This document shows, piece by piece, positions 24,964 to 32,760 of a stretch of 64,000 bases of DNA. Numbering within the stretch: position 1 is the first letter of the stretch; every line of letters begins with the position of its first letter. A model generated the notes under the pieces. It did no database searches. It worked only from the letters and a program-made list of their open reading frames with translations, and was not told the origin of the DNA. Position numbers and translations under genes: made by a program. This DNA is from Acidobacteriota bacterium. Its GTDB lineage: Bacteria; Acidobacteriota; Terriglobia; Acidiferrales; UBA7541. Location: the NCBI GenBank assembly GCA_013289585.1, contig JABCZR010000012.1, positions 62,001 to 126,000 of the forward strand. The letters run 5' to 3'.

Positions 24964-27432
24964 CTATTCGAAGCGCAGGGCGACTAAAGGGCTGACGCGG
25001 GTGGCGCGGCGGGCTGGGATCCAACAAGCCAGCAGCGCGACGACGAGCAGGAGAGTGGCGACGGCCGCGTAGGTGACGGGATCGCTGGGCGTTACGCCGT
25101 AGAACAGGTCGGAAAGCAGGCGTGTGCCGGCGAAGGCGGCAGCAAGGCCGACAACTACTCCGAGGCTGACGATACCAAAGCCCTGGCGAAGGACCATTTT
25201 CAGGATGTCGCGGGGCGTGGCACCGATGGCCATGCGGATGCCGATTTCGTGGGTACGCTGGACCGCGGCGTAGGAAGCGACGCTGTAAACGCCAACGACG
25301 GCGAGAATGAGACCGAGAAGGCCCATGGTGCCGGTTAATTGCGCGCCGAGGCGGTAGAGCAGGAAGCCGTTCACACCTTGCAGCGCCTGATCCATGGTTT
25401 GCAATTGCGAGACGGAGAGATTGGGAGCGAGATTGCGGATTTGTGATTGTAGTTGCATGGAAAGATTTTCCGGCGGGACGGAAGTGCGAAGGTGGAAGGT
25501 GCGCAGCGGTATGTAGGATTGATTCAGCGGCTGATAGAAGAACGGTGTGGGAGTTTCGACTACAGCCTTGTACTTGCCATCCTGAACGACGCCGACAACT
25601 TCCAGAAAGGGCCCGCTGGCGCCCTTGGTGCTGAAGCGTTTCCCGAGAGGATCCTGATCGGGCCAGAATTGTTTGGCCATGGTCTGGTTGATGATGGCCA
25701 CTTTGGGCGAGTTTTCATCGTCGGCATCGGTGAATGTTCGGCCGCGGTGAACGGGAATACGCAAGGTATCGAAATAGGCGGGAGAGACCGTGTTGTTGTC
25801 CGCGATGGGGGGCTGCTGGCCGGCTTCCAGAGGATGACCTTCGACGGTGATCTGAGCGGAAGCGCTCATGACGCCCATGGGAACGGTGAAGGCCTGGGCG
25901 ACGGAGACGACACCGGGAAGGGTGCGCAGGCGCGATTCGAGTTCGCGATAGAAGGCGCGGCCCTGAACTTCCTGATAGCCAACCTGCTGAACATCGAGAG
26001 AAAAATTGAGGACGTTGCTGGGATTGAAACCGAGATAAATGGTTTGCGCTTTGCCGAGGCTGCGAATGAAGAGGCCGGCGACGATGAGCAAAACCAATGA
26101 GCCAGCGACTTGCGCGACGACGAGCGAGCCGCGAGCGAATTGACGGCCGCGGCCATCGGAAGAGCCGCGGCCACCTTCGTGGAGGACGGAACTGACGTCG
26201 CGGCGGGCTACGCGCAGGGCGGGGAAGACTCCAACGATTACGCCGGTGAAGAGGGCTGCGCCGAGCGCGAAGAGATAGACGTGGGCGTCAGGCATGAAGT
26301 TGAATTGAATGGGTAAGTCCGTACCGAGAGAAAGAGTGCTGAGATAACGCATGGCCCAATAGGCGAGAAGCATGCCGCCGCCGGCGCCGAGAAAAGCGAG
26401 GAGCAAGCTTTCTGTGAGGTACTGGCGAACGAGGCGAGAGCGGCCGGCGCCGAGAGCGGCGCGGATGGCCATTTCCCGCTGGCGCGAAGTAGCGCGGACC
26501 AACAGGACGTTGGTGACGTTGAAGCAAGCGACGAGAAGAACGAGAGCGGCAAGGGCCATGAATGCGGCGGCGGTTGCGGGAAGGGAATTGTCGGGGTCAG
26601 GTTCGGGGCGAGCGAGCTTTTCCGGGAAGCCGAGGATGGAGATGCCCTTGTCGGTATCGGGATGCTGCTGCGCGATGCGCTGGGCAACGACATTGAGGGA
26701 AGACTGGGCTTGCTTCAGGCTGACGCCGGGCTTCAGGCGGACCATGAGAGAGAGCGAGCGGTCGGCGCGATGCGTCCAGGTGTCCTGGACGGGAGTTTCG
26801 TCGTGGGTGGTGATGATGGCGCTCAGGGGGATGTAAAGGTCGGAATCGACGATGGAATAGGTGCCGTGGAATTCCTTGGATGCGACACCGACGATGGTGA
26901 CGGGGTGACGGTTGATCTCGACCTGCCTGCCGAGAATGTTTTTGTCGCCGGCGAAGCGCTTTTGCCAGTAAGAGTAACCGAGGACGAGGATGGGATCGGA
27001 GCCGGGAGTCTGGCCCTCGCTGGGAAGAAACAATCTGCCGAGTGCGGGCTGGACGCCAAGGACGGAGAAATAGTTGCCGGAGACGCGTGTGACGATGCAA
27101 TGGTCACCGCGGTTGTCGGCGGAGAGGCCGGCGAGAGTAAGCCGGTAGGCGATGATGTCGGTGAAGGAAGCGGATTGATCGCGGAGCTCGACATAATCGG
27201 GGTAGGAGAATTTTTGCAGGGAATGATCGCCGGATTGCTGGAGGCTGAGGACAGCGAGCTGTTCGGCGGCGGGGACCGGCAAGGGACGCAAGATGAAGCC
27301 GTTAATGATGCTGAAGATGGAGGTGTTGACGGCGATGCCGAGGGAAAGCGTGACGACGGCGAGAGCAGCAAACCAGGGCGATGTGCGCAACGCGCGGAAG
27401 GCGTAGCGCAAATCCTGCCAGAAACTCTGCAT
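24964..27432 (-). CDS. MacB/ADOP-type ABC transporter permease, orphan
   Basis: This is a large permease (822 residues) with two MacB-like periplasmic core domains and two FtsX-type membrane domains. The N-terminal span (ALAVVTLSLGIAVNTSIFSIING) is followed by a periplasmic region, three spans around 295-410, a second periplasmic core, and three terminal spans ending ACWIPARRATRVSPLVALRFE. The ATRVSPLVALR tail is typical of acidobacterial duplicated permeases (ADOP). The ATG at 27432 has a GAGGTG ribosome binding site six bases upstream and is preferred over a GTG nine bases earlier. No ATPase gene is adjacent, which is common for this group. The substrate is unknown. Confidence 0.92.
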   Translation of the reverse strand: MQSFWQDLRYAFRALRTSPWFAALAVVTLSLGIAVNTSIFSIINGFILRPLPVPAAEQLAVLSLQQSGDHSLQKFSYPDYVELRDQSASFTDIIAYRLTLAGLSADNRGDHCIVTRVSGNYFSVLGVQPALGRLFLPSEGQTPGSDPILVLGYSYWQKRFAGDKNILGRQVEINRHPVTIVGVASKEFHGTYSIVDSDLYIPLSAIITTHDETPVQDTWTHRADRSLSLMVRLKPGVSLKQAQSSLNVVAQRIAQQHPDTDKGISILGFPEKLARPEPDPDNSLPATAAAFMALAALVLLVACFNVTNVLLVRATSRQREMAIRAALGAGRSRLVRQYLTESLLLAFLGAGGGMLLAYWAMRYLSTLSLGTDLPIQFNFMPDAHVYLFALGAALFTGVIVGVFPALRVARRDVSSVLHEGGRGSSDGRGRQFARGSLVVAQVAGSLVLLIVAGLFIRSLGKAQTIYLGFNPSNVLNFSLDVQQVGYQEVQGRAFYRELESRLRTLPGVVSVAQAFTVPMGVMSASAQITVEGHPLEAGQQPPIADNNTVSPAYFDTLRIPVHRGRTFTDADDENSPKVAIINQTMAKQFWPDQDPLGKRFSTKGASGPFLEVVGVVQDGKYKAVVETPTPFFYQPLNQSYIPLRTFHLRTSVPPENLSMQLQSQIRNLAPNLSVSQLQTMDQALQGVNGFLLYRLGAQLTGTMGLLGLILAVVGVYSVASYAAVQRTHEIGIRMAIGATPRDILKMVLRQGFGIVSLGVVVGLAAAFAGTRLLSDLFYGVTPSDPVTYAAVATLLLVVALLACWIPARRATRVSPLVALRFE

Positions 27433-27612
27433 GGGTGGCACCTCGAAGGATTTTTCCGAGAAGGATGAAGCAACTGCATTTCCTAAACGTGAAAGGTAGA
27501 TATCTTATTGAAAATTTATGGGTTAGGAGAAATTGCAAGGGGCTGTAAAGTGATAGAGTGTGCGATTCCGGGACGGCCTTGTGGCGCAAGCGGACGGCTG
27601 GATGCGTCCAAG

Positions 27613-27996
27613 TCAGGCGGGGTTTCGAGGGGGACTTTCTACGAATTCGAGGCGATTGCCCCAGGGGTCTTCGGCGTGGAAGCGGCGAGTGCCTGGGATT
27701 GAATCGTCGTCGGAGACCTTGATGCCACGAGCGAGGAGAGCCTGACGGAGTTCATCGAGATCGCTGGTGAAGAACGCGGGATGAGCTTTTTTGGCGGGGC
27801 TGAAGTTTTGTTCGATGCCGACGTGAACTTGCTGGTTGCCGCACTGAAACCAGCATCCGCCGCGTGAGCGAAGCGACTCTGGCTTTTCGATCTCTTGCAG
27901 GCCAAGGAGCGAGCCATAGAATTCGCGAGCAGCGGCTTCGCAGCCTTGCGGAGCGGCGATCTGGATGTGATCGAACCTGGTGACGCGCACACTCAT
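27613..27996 (-). CDS. VOC/glyoxalase-fold protein
   Basis: A 127-residue protein with the paired beta-alpha-beta-beta-beta units of the vicinal oxygen chelate superfamily: FDHIQIAAP at the start (metal His), FYGSLLGLQEIEKP, HVGIEQN and the terminal FHAEDPWGNRLEFVE with the last Glu ligand. Members include glyoxalases, dioxygenases and antibiotic-binding proteins, and the sequence alone does not say which. The start at 27996 (MSVRVTRFDHI) is preferred because homologues normally begin a few residues before the first strand. It diverges from the Mla-type operon. Confidence 0.88.
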   Translation of the reverse strand: MSVRVTRFDHIQIAAPQGCEAAAREFYGSLLGLQEIEKPESLRSRGGCWFQCGNQQVHVGIEQNFSPAKKAHPAFFTSDLDELRQALLARGIKVSDDDSIPGTRRFHAEDPWGNRLEFVESPPRNPA

Positions 27997-28147
27997 ACTT
28001 GAACAGAATATCAGTATGCAGCGGCATGCGTCGCGCAACGGACGCAGGGAAATCGCTTACTTGACGTGCTGTTGCCGCACGGTTAGGCTTTCGTGCAGTA
28101 ATGCTGTCGAGAAGTTCATCGCGGAAGGCCAACGCGAAAAGGGACTC

Positions 28148-28990
28148 GTGGCAGACACATCTTTCCAGGTAACTGGCGGAGAATCCAAGCAGGAACCTAG
28201 CCTATCGGTCATGGACTTGATGGTGGATACCGCCAAGGGAGCGGTGGCCAACGTACAAGACTACGCACTGTTATCCGGGCATGCGGTGGCCAACATCTTT
28301 ACAAGCCCGCACTACTTTCAAGACACACTGGAACAGATGGATTTTATAGGCGCGGGATCGCTGCCGATTATTTTGTTGTCGGGTTTCTTCATCGGCGCGG
28401 TCATGGTTCTGCAAACGGGGTCGCAATTCGTGCGATTCGGACAGAGTTCGTTGACGGGGGATGTCGTCTCGATAGCGCTGGTGCGCGAACTGGGGCCGGC
28501 GTTTACAGGCTTGCTGGTAACGGGGCGGTGCGCGACGGGAATCGCGTCGGAGCTGGGGTCCATGCTGGTGACCGAGCAAGTGGACGCCATGCGAGCAATG
28601 GGGACGGATCCAAACCGCAAACTGGTGACGCCGCGAGTGATCGCGGCGATCCTGATGCTGCCGTTGTTGACGGCGATCATGGATTTTATCGGTCTGCTGG
28701 GTGGCTGCGCTTCATCGGTTTTTTCGCTGCGCCTGGGAGCGGTGGAATTCTGGCGGCGCGCGATTGATGCCCTGGATTTCGCGGACTTGATGCAGGGATT
28801 CACGAAGCCGGTGGTCTTCGGTTTCATTCTAGCGACTATCGGATGTTACAAGGGATTGACGGTACGAGGCGGCACGCAGGGTGTTGGGCGCGCGACGACG
28901 CAAGCGGCCGTGCTAGGTTCCGTGCTGATCATCGTGGCCGATGCATTCTTGACGAAACTAGCGCTGTACCTTGCCAACAAAGGTTTCTGA
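28148..28990 (+). CDS. MlaE-family ABC transporter permease
   Basis: This is the membrane subunit of an Mla-type system that moves phospholipids between outer and inner membranes. The MlaE pattern is clear: LPIILLSGFFIGAVMVLQTG, the conserved SIALVRELGPAFTGLLVTGR segment, a EQVDAMRAMGTDPNRKLVTPR cytoplasmic loop and five or so spans. The N-terminus is uncertain. I chose GTG at 28148 after an AAAAGGGA site, giving 280 residues; an ATG at 28211 would give about 260, and longer frames overlap the divergent VOC gene. The ATPase and MCE genes follow at once, as in mla loci. Confidence 0.93.
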   Translation: MADTSFQVTGGESKQEPSLSVMDLMVDTAKGAVANVQDYALLSGHAVANIFTSPHYFQDTLEQMDFIGAGSLPIILLSGFFIGAVMVLQTGSQFVRFGQSSLTGDVVSIALVRELGPAFTGLLVTGRCATGIASELGSMLVTEQVDAMRAMGTDPNRKLVTPRVIAAILMLPLLTAIMDFIGLLGGCASSVFSLRLGAVEFWRRAIDALDFADLMQGFTKPVVFGFILATIGCYKGLTVRGGTQGVGRATTQAAVLGSVLIIVADAFLTKLALYLANKGF

Positions 28991-29078
28991 CGAGAGAGAT
29001 GCTGCCACCTGGCCGGCTGCCCCATCCATTCCGAAGAGAGAACGAGATTTCCCGCTATAATCGCAGGCGTGGCCGATA

Positions 29079-29912
29079 ATGGCCGCGTCTATGCCCACAC
29101 CTGGATCAACCGCGGCAATCACGTTTGAAGATGTACACATCGGATTCGAAGAAGGAGAGATCCTTCGAGGCGTATCGTTCTCCGTGCGCGAACGGGAGAC
29201 GCTGGTCTTGCTGGGCGAGACCGGCACGGGGAAGACGCTTACCTTGAAAATGGCGGCAGGATTGCTGCGGCCGGCGCGAGGAAATGTGAGAGTTCTCGGC
29301 CAAGATATTTCACGGATGCCGGAGAAGGATTTGCTGGATTTTCGAAGGAAAGTTGGATTCGTTTTCCAGGAAGGCGCGCTGTTTGATTCGATGACGGTGG
29401 CCGACAACGTGGCTTACCGGCTGCACGAAGATCACGTTCCTGCGGAAGAGATAGAGCCGCGGGTCCTCGAGGTGCTGCGATTCGTCGAACTGGAAGACAC
29501 GCTGGATCTGGTTCCTTCGGAACTGTCCGGAGGCATGAGGCGCCGGGTGTCCATCGCGCGGGCGCTGATCAACCATCCGCCCATCGTGCTGTACGACTCG
29601 CCGACCGCGGGACTCGATCCAGTGACATCGCAGACGATCATTACGCTGATCTTGCGGCTGAGGGACGTTTACGGAGTCACGGCGCTGATGGCGACGCCGC
29701 GCTTGCAAGACGGTTTTGGCCTGGCGAATTTTCATTTTGATGCAGAGAGCAAGCGAGTGGTGCAGAACAATCAAAACGGAAGTGCCGGAGGACCAGCGAA
29801 GGCACCGATCACGCGATTCCTGGTTTATCGTGACGGAGGAATCTATTTCGAAGGAGAACCGGCGGAGCTAGCAGGTTCCGCGGACCCGTACCTTAAGCGC
29901 TTTCTTGAGTAG
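29079..29912 (+). CDS. MlaF-like ABC ATPase with altered catalytic residues
   Basis: This is the nucleotide-binding subunit expected to power the Mla-type transporter. Walker A GETGTGKT at 46-53, Q-loop FQEGALFD (Gln 97) and signature LSGGM at 149-153 are intact. The Walker B motif reads IVLYDSPTAGLD, with Ser 174 in place of the catalytic Glu. The switch region reads ALMATPRLQD, with Pro 207 where the H-loop His is expected. Both residues needed for ATP hydrolysis in ordinary ABC ATPases are therefore missing, although ATP binding should be possible. The C-terminal part (about 215-277) is longer than in E. coli MlaF. It sits between the permease and MCE genes. Confidence 0.9.
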   Translation: MAASMPTPGSTAAITFEDVHIGFEEGEILRGVSFSVRERETLVLLGETGTGKTLTLKMAAGLLRPARGNVRVLGQDISRMPEKDLLDFRRKVGFVFQEGALFDSMTVADNVAYRLHEDHVPAEEIEPRVLEVLRFVELEDTLDLVPSELSGGMRRRVSIARALINHPPIVLYDSPTAGLDPVTSQTIITLILRLRDVYGVTALMATPRLQDGFGLANFHFDAESKRVVQNNQNGSAGGPAKAPITRFLVYRDGGIYFEGEPAELAGSADPYLKRFLE

Positions 29913-29956
29913 TCTTGGGGTAGTCTGTTGGACAGGATGTCGGGAGGGAAGCAGCC

Positions 29957-31042
29957 ATGGCGAGTAGAAAACAACTTACCTGGACGGAATTGCGGGTGGG
30001 ACTGTTCGTGCTTGTCGGTTTGTTCGTGCTGGCCTCGGGCATCTTCTACGTCACCGGCTCGGGATTTCTGGGGCCCAAGTATACGTTGAAGACCTATCTC
30101 CCGGAGGTCTCGGGGCTAACGAATGGAGCACCGGTGCGGGTGGATGGCGTCGAAGTCGGCAACGTGGAAAATGTCCGGCTGTTGCCGCGGACACCCGGCA
30201 AGCCGCTGGAAAAAAACAAGAATATCGAAGTGGTGATGCGCGTGGACCGGCGATTCGAAAATGACATCCTCACGGATTCGGCCGCCAGTCTGGTAACCGA
30301 GGGTCTGCTGGGCAACCGCTACGTGAACATTACGCGCGGATTCACCGGGAAGCCCCTCAGCGACAAAGGCGTGATTCCCGGGGCGGAAGAAAAGGCCATG
30401 AAAGAGGTGGTAGAACGGAGCGCGGAAGTGCTGGGAAATCTTAACGCGCTCTCCGACGAAATCCGCGAGCTGATTCAAGGCGTGAAAGAAGGGAAGGGGT
30501 CGCTGGGGAAATTGCTGACCGATGAACAGGCGTACAACCATTTGAACGGGATTCTGGCGAAGAGCGAAGCCATGGTGACCAATGTTCAGGCCGGGCAAGG
30601 CACCTTGGGGAAACTGATCGCTTCGGACGAAATGTATTCGAAAGTGGATAAAGGCCTGGACAATGTAAATGTAATCCTGACGGACGTCCGGGCGCAGAAG
30701 GGAACGATCGGAAAGCTGCTGTATGACCCGTCGCTGTATGACCAGGCCAAGCAGGCACTGGCCAACGGGAACGCCACGCTGGATGACGTGCGAGCGGGAA
30801 AGGGCACGCTGGGCAAGCTGGTAACGGATGACACTCTCTACAACAAGATGCGTGACACCAGTTCGAACCTGGCGACGGCCACCGCCAAGCTGAATGAAAA
30901 CACGAATACGGCGGGCAAGATTTTCTCCGACCCAAAGTTATATGACAACCTGACGCAGTTGACGGGTGACATGCGGCTGCTGATTTCGGATTTCCGCGCG
31001 AATCCGAAAAAGTTCCTGCACATCAAGGTCACGCTTTTCTAA
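29957..31042 (+). CDS. MlaD-family MCE protein with five 34-residue C-terminal repeats
   Basis: MCE proteins form hexameric rings that carry lipids across the periplasm. One membrane anchor (residues 13-34) is followed by a single MCE domain (about 42-125; YLPEVSGLTNGAPVRVDGV). From residue 179 to 348 there are five tandem units of exactly 34 residues, each starting with a (G/Q)xGxxGKL-like motif and a (D/E)xxxY pair, such as GKGSLGKLLTDEQAY, GQGTLGKLIASDEMY and QKGTIGKLLYDPSLY. The protein ends with a short basic tail. Repeated helical extensions may form a tube or tether in the hexamer. It is coupled to the upstream ATPase gene by a 44-base gap. Confidence 0.93.
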   Translation: MASRKQLTWTELRVGLFVLVGLFVLASGIFYVTGSGFLGPKYTLKTYLPEVSGLTNGAPVRVDGVEVGNVENVRLLPRTPGKPLEKNKNIEVVMRVDRRFENDILTDSAASLVTEGLLGNRYVNITRGFTGKPLSDKGVIPGAEEKAMKEVVERSAEVLGNLNALSDEIRELIQGVKEGKGSLGKLLTDEQAYNHLNGILAKSEAMVTNVQAGQGTLGKLIASDEMYSKVDKGLDNVNVILTDVRAQKGTIGKLLYDPSLYDQAKQALANGNATLDDVRAGKGTLGKLVTDDTLYNKMRDTSSNLATATAKLNENTNTAGKIFSDPKLYDNLTQLTGDMRLLISDFRANPKKFLHIKVTLF

Positions 31043-31145
31043 AATACATGCGAGCGCTTTGCAGGAAGTGCCGTCTGTGTTGTAATGCGACAGTAACAAT
31101 ATGAGATTAATTTGATAATTTGAGCGGCTTCCCCTAAAGAGAATC

Positions 31146-31907
31146 ATGGAAAATCAGGACGTAACGCAGAAGGCCTCGAGGACCGAGGCGTCGAAATCCA
31201 CACTTCCGCAGCCAGGGAGGCCGGTGCCGAGCCGCGCGTATCCCGGGGCGCTCATCGTGGTGGAAGGCACCGACGGATCAGGCAAGAGCACGCAACTGTA
31301 TTTGCTGAAGCGCTGGCTGGAAATCGGCGGGTACCGGCTGCATTTTACGGAATGGAATTCTTCGCCACTGGTGAAATCGGCGACGCGCCGCGGCAAACAA
31401 CGGCGGCTGTTGACGCCGGCGACATTTTCGCTGCTGCATGCGGCGGATTTTGCGGACCGTTGCGAGCGGCAGATCATGCCGTTGCTGCAGGGCGACTACC
31501 TGGTGCTTGCGGATCGCTACATTTATACGGCGTTCGCGCGGGACGCGGCGCGCGGCTGCCCGCCTCGCTGGCTGCGAAACCTGTATCGTTTCGCGCCGAT
31601 TCCGGACATCACGTTTTATTTTCGCGCGCCGCTGGATGTTGCCGTGCACCGCATACTGAGCGGGCGCCCGAAACTGAAATATTACGAAGCGGGGATGGAT
31701 CTGGGGATGTCTTATGACCGCGCGGAGAGTTTTCGATTGTTTCAGGCGCGGATCCTGGAGGAGTACGACAAAATGGTGGACTCCGACAATTTCGTGGTAC
31801 TCGACGGCACGCTGCCCGTGAATAAATTGCAAAAGCAGATGCGGGATATCGTGGCGTCCAAGATCGATTTGAAGCGATTCGCTCCGCGCGCGCAGGAGCC
31901 AGAGTGA
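31146..31907 (+). CDS. Thymidylate-kinase-like P-loop kinase, copy 1
   Basis: A P-loop kinase of the thymidylate kinase fold: VVEGTDGSGKST at 39-49, VLADRYIYTAFARD corresponding to the DRY motif, and a C-terminal helix. The TREPGGT motif of genuine TMP kinases is missing: the corresponding segment reads HFTEWNSSPLVKS. A distinctive YYEAGMDLGMSYD motif follows in the lid region and recurs in the next gene. It may therefore phosphorylate something other than dTMP. Residues 1-33 are a polar extension. The gene overlaps the next by four bases and is followed by phosphatase genes suggestive of polyphosphate or phosphate signalling. Confidence is high for fold, low for substrate. Confidence 0.85.
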   Translation: MENQDVTQKASRTEASKSTLPQPGRPVPSRAYPGALIVVEGTDGSGKSTQLYLLKRWLEIGGYRLHFTEWNSSPLVKSATRRGKQRRLLTPATFSLLHAADFADRCERQIMPLLQGDYLVLADRYIYTAFARDAARGCPPRWLRNLYRFAPIPDITFYFRAPLDVAVHRILSGRPKLKYYEAGMDLGMSYDRAESFRLFQARILEEYDKMVDSDNFVVLDGTLPVNKLQKQMRDIVASKIDLKRFAPRAQEPE

Positions 31908-32752
31908 CCATGCCGGATCAGGACAAAGACAAAACTCCGGCGGCAGCGATTCCGGCCGAACTTCCGACGGCGTCCACCACAGTCCCAGCCAAAGCTGCAG
32001 CGGCCGTGGAAGAGGCTTCAGCACATTATTTTTTTGGTGAGCCGCTGGTGGGATTTGATCCCAGTGAAATTACGGGAAGCCTGGTGGTGATCGAGGGCAT
32101 GGACGGTTCCGGCCGGTCGACGCAGATCGCCCTTCTGCAGGAATGGCTGGAATCCGAGGGCTTCGCGGTGCAGACGAGCGGGCTGCGGCGTTCGAATCTG
32201 GTGGGCCGCGACATCGATGAGCTGCTGGCGAAAAACGCGGTGACACGGCTTACACTGGCGCTGATGTATGCGACGGACTTCTTCGACCAGGTCGAACACC
32301 GCATTCTTCCCGCGCTACGTTCCGGCACGGTGGTTCTCGCCGACCGCTTTATTTTCACGTTGATCGCGCGAGGTGTGGTGCGTGGGATCAATCGCGACTA
32401 TATGAGCGGACTTTACGCCATGGCGCTGCGACCGCATCTGACTTTTTGGCTTAACGTGCGGCCGGAGACGGCATTCGGGCGCGAATTCAAGAAGGCGCAG
32501 GCCATCAGCTATTGGGAAGCAGGGCGGGACATGTCCCTGTCTCACGATCTTTATTGGTCTTTTATCCGCTACCAGACGATGATCAAGCGTGAATTCGAAG
32601 TGATGGCCAAGCGGCACAGCTTCATCGAACTGGACGGCGAGGCCAGCGTTTCCACGGTGAACAAGCAGCTTCGCCAGCGCATCAGCGAACAGCTGGGAAT
32701 CCGCAGCACGAAGTACACGCCTTCTGCGGCGCTTGCGCATCTCTGGCGGTAG
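31904..32752 (+). CDS. Thymidylate-kinase-like protein, copy 2, with Arg in the P-loop
   Basis: This is a diverged tandem relative of the preceding gene: VVIEGMDGSGRST, VLADRFIFTLIARG, then YWEAGRDMSLSHD matching the YYEAGMDLGMSYD of copy 1. Residue 71, normally the invariant Walker A Lys, is Arg (codon CGG), which usually cripples phosphate binding. It also lacks the TREPGGT motif. A 55-residue Ala/Pro/Thr-rich leader precedes the domain. The GTG start at 31904 is preferred over ATG at 31910 because an AGGAG site lies seven bases upstream. It may be a regulatory or heterodimer partner of copy 1 rather than an active kinase. Eight bases separate it from the next gene. Confidence 0.85.
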   Translation: MTMPDQDKDKTPAAAIPAELPTASTTVPAKAAAAVEEASAHYFFGEPLVGFDPSEITGSLVVIEGMDGSGRSTQIALLQEWLESEGFAVQTSGLRRSNLVGRDIDELLAKNAVTRLTLALMYATDFFDQVEHRILPALRSGTVVLADRFIFTLIARGVVRGINRDYMSGLYAMALRPHLTFWLNVRPETAFGREFKKAQAISYWEAGRDMSLSHDLYWSFIRYQTMIKREFEVMAKRHSFIELDGEASVSTVNKQLRQRISEQLGIRSTKYTPSAALAHLWR

Positions 32753-32760
32753 ATCCCTCA

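Noticed and set aside
29079-29912. Sequencing error as the explanation of the missing MlaF Glu and His
   Set aside because: Each change is a whole codon in an otherwise clean, in-frame gene, and two independent errors at exactly the two key residues are unlikely. I cannot exclude it without relatives.
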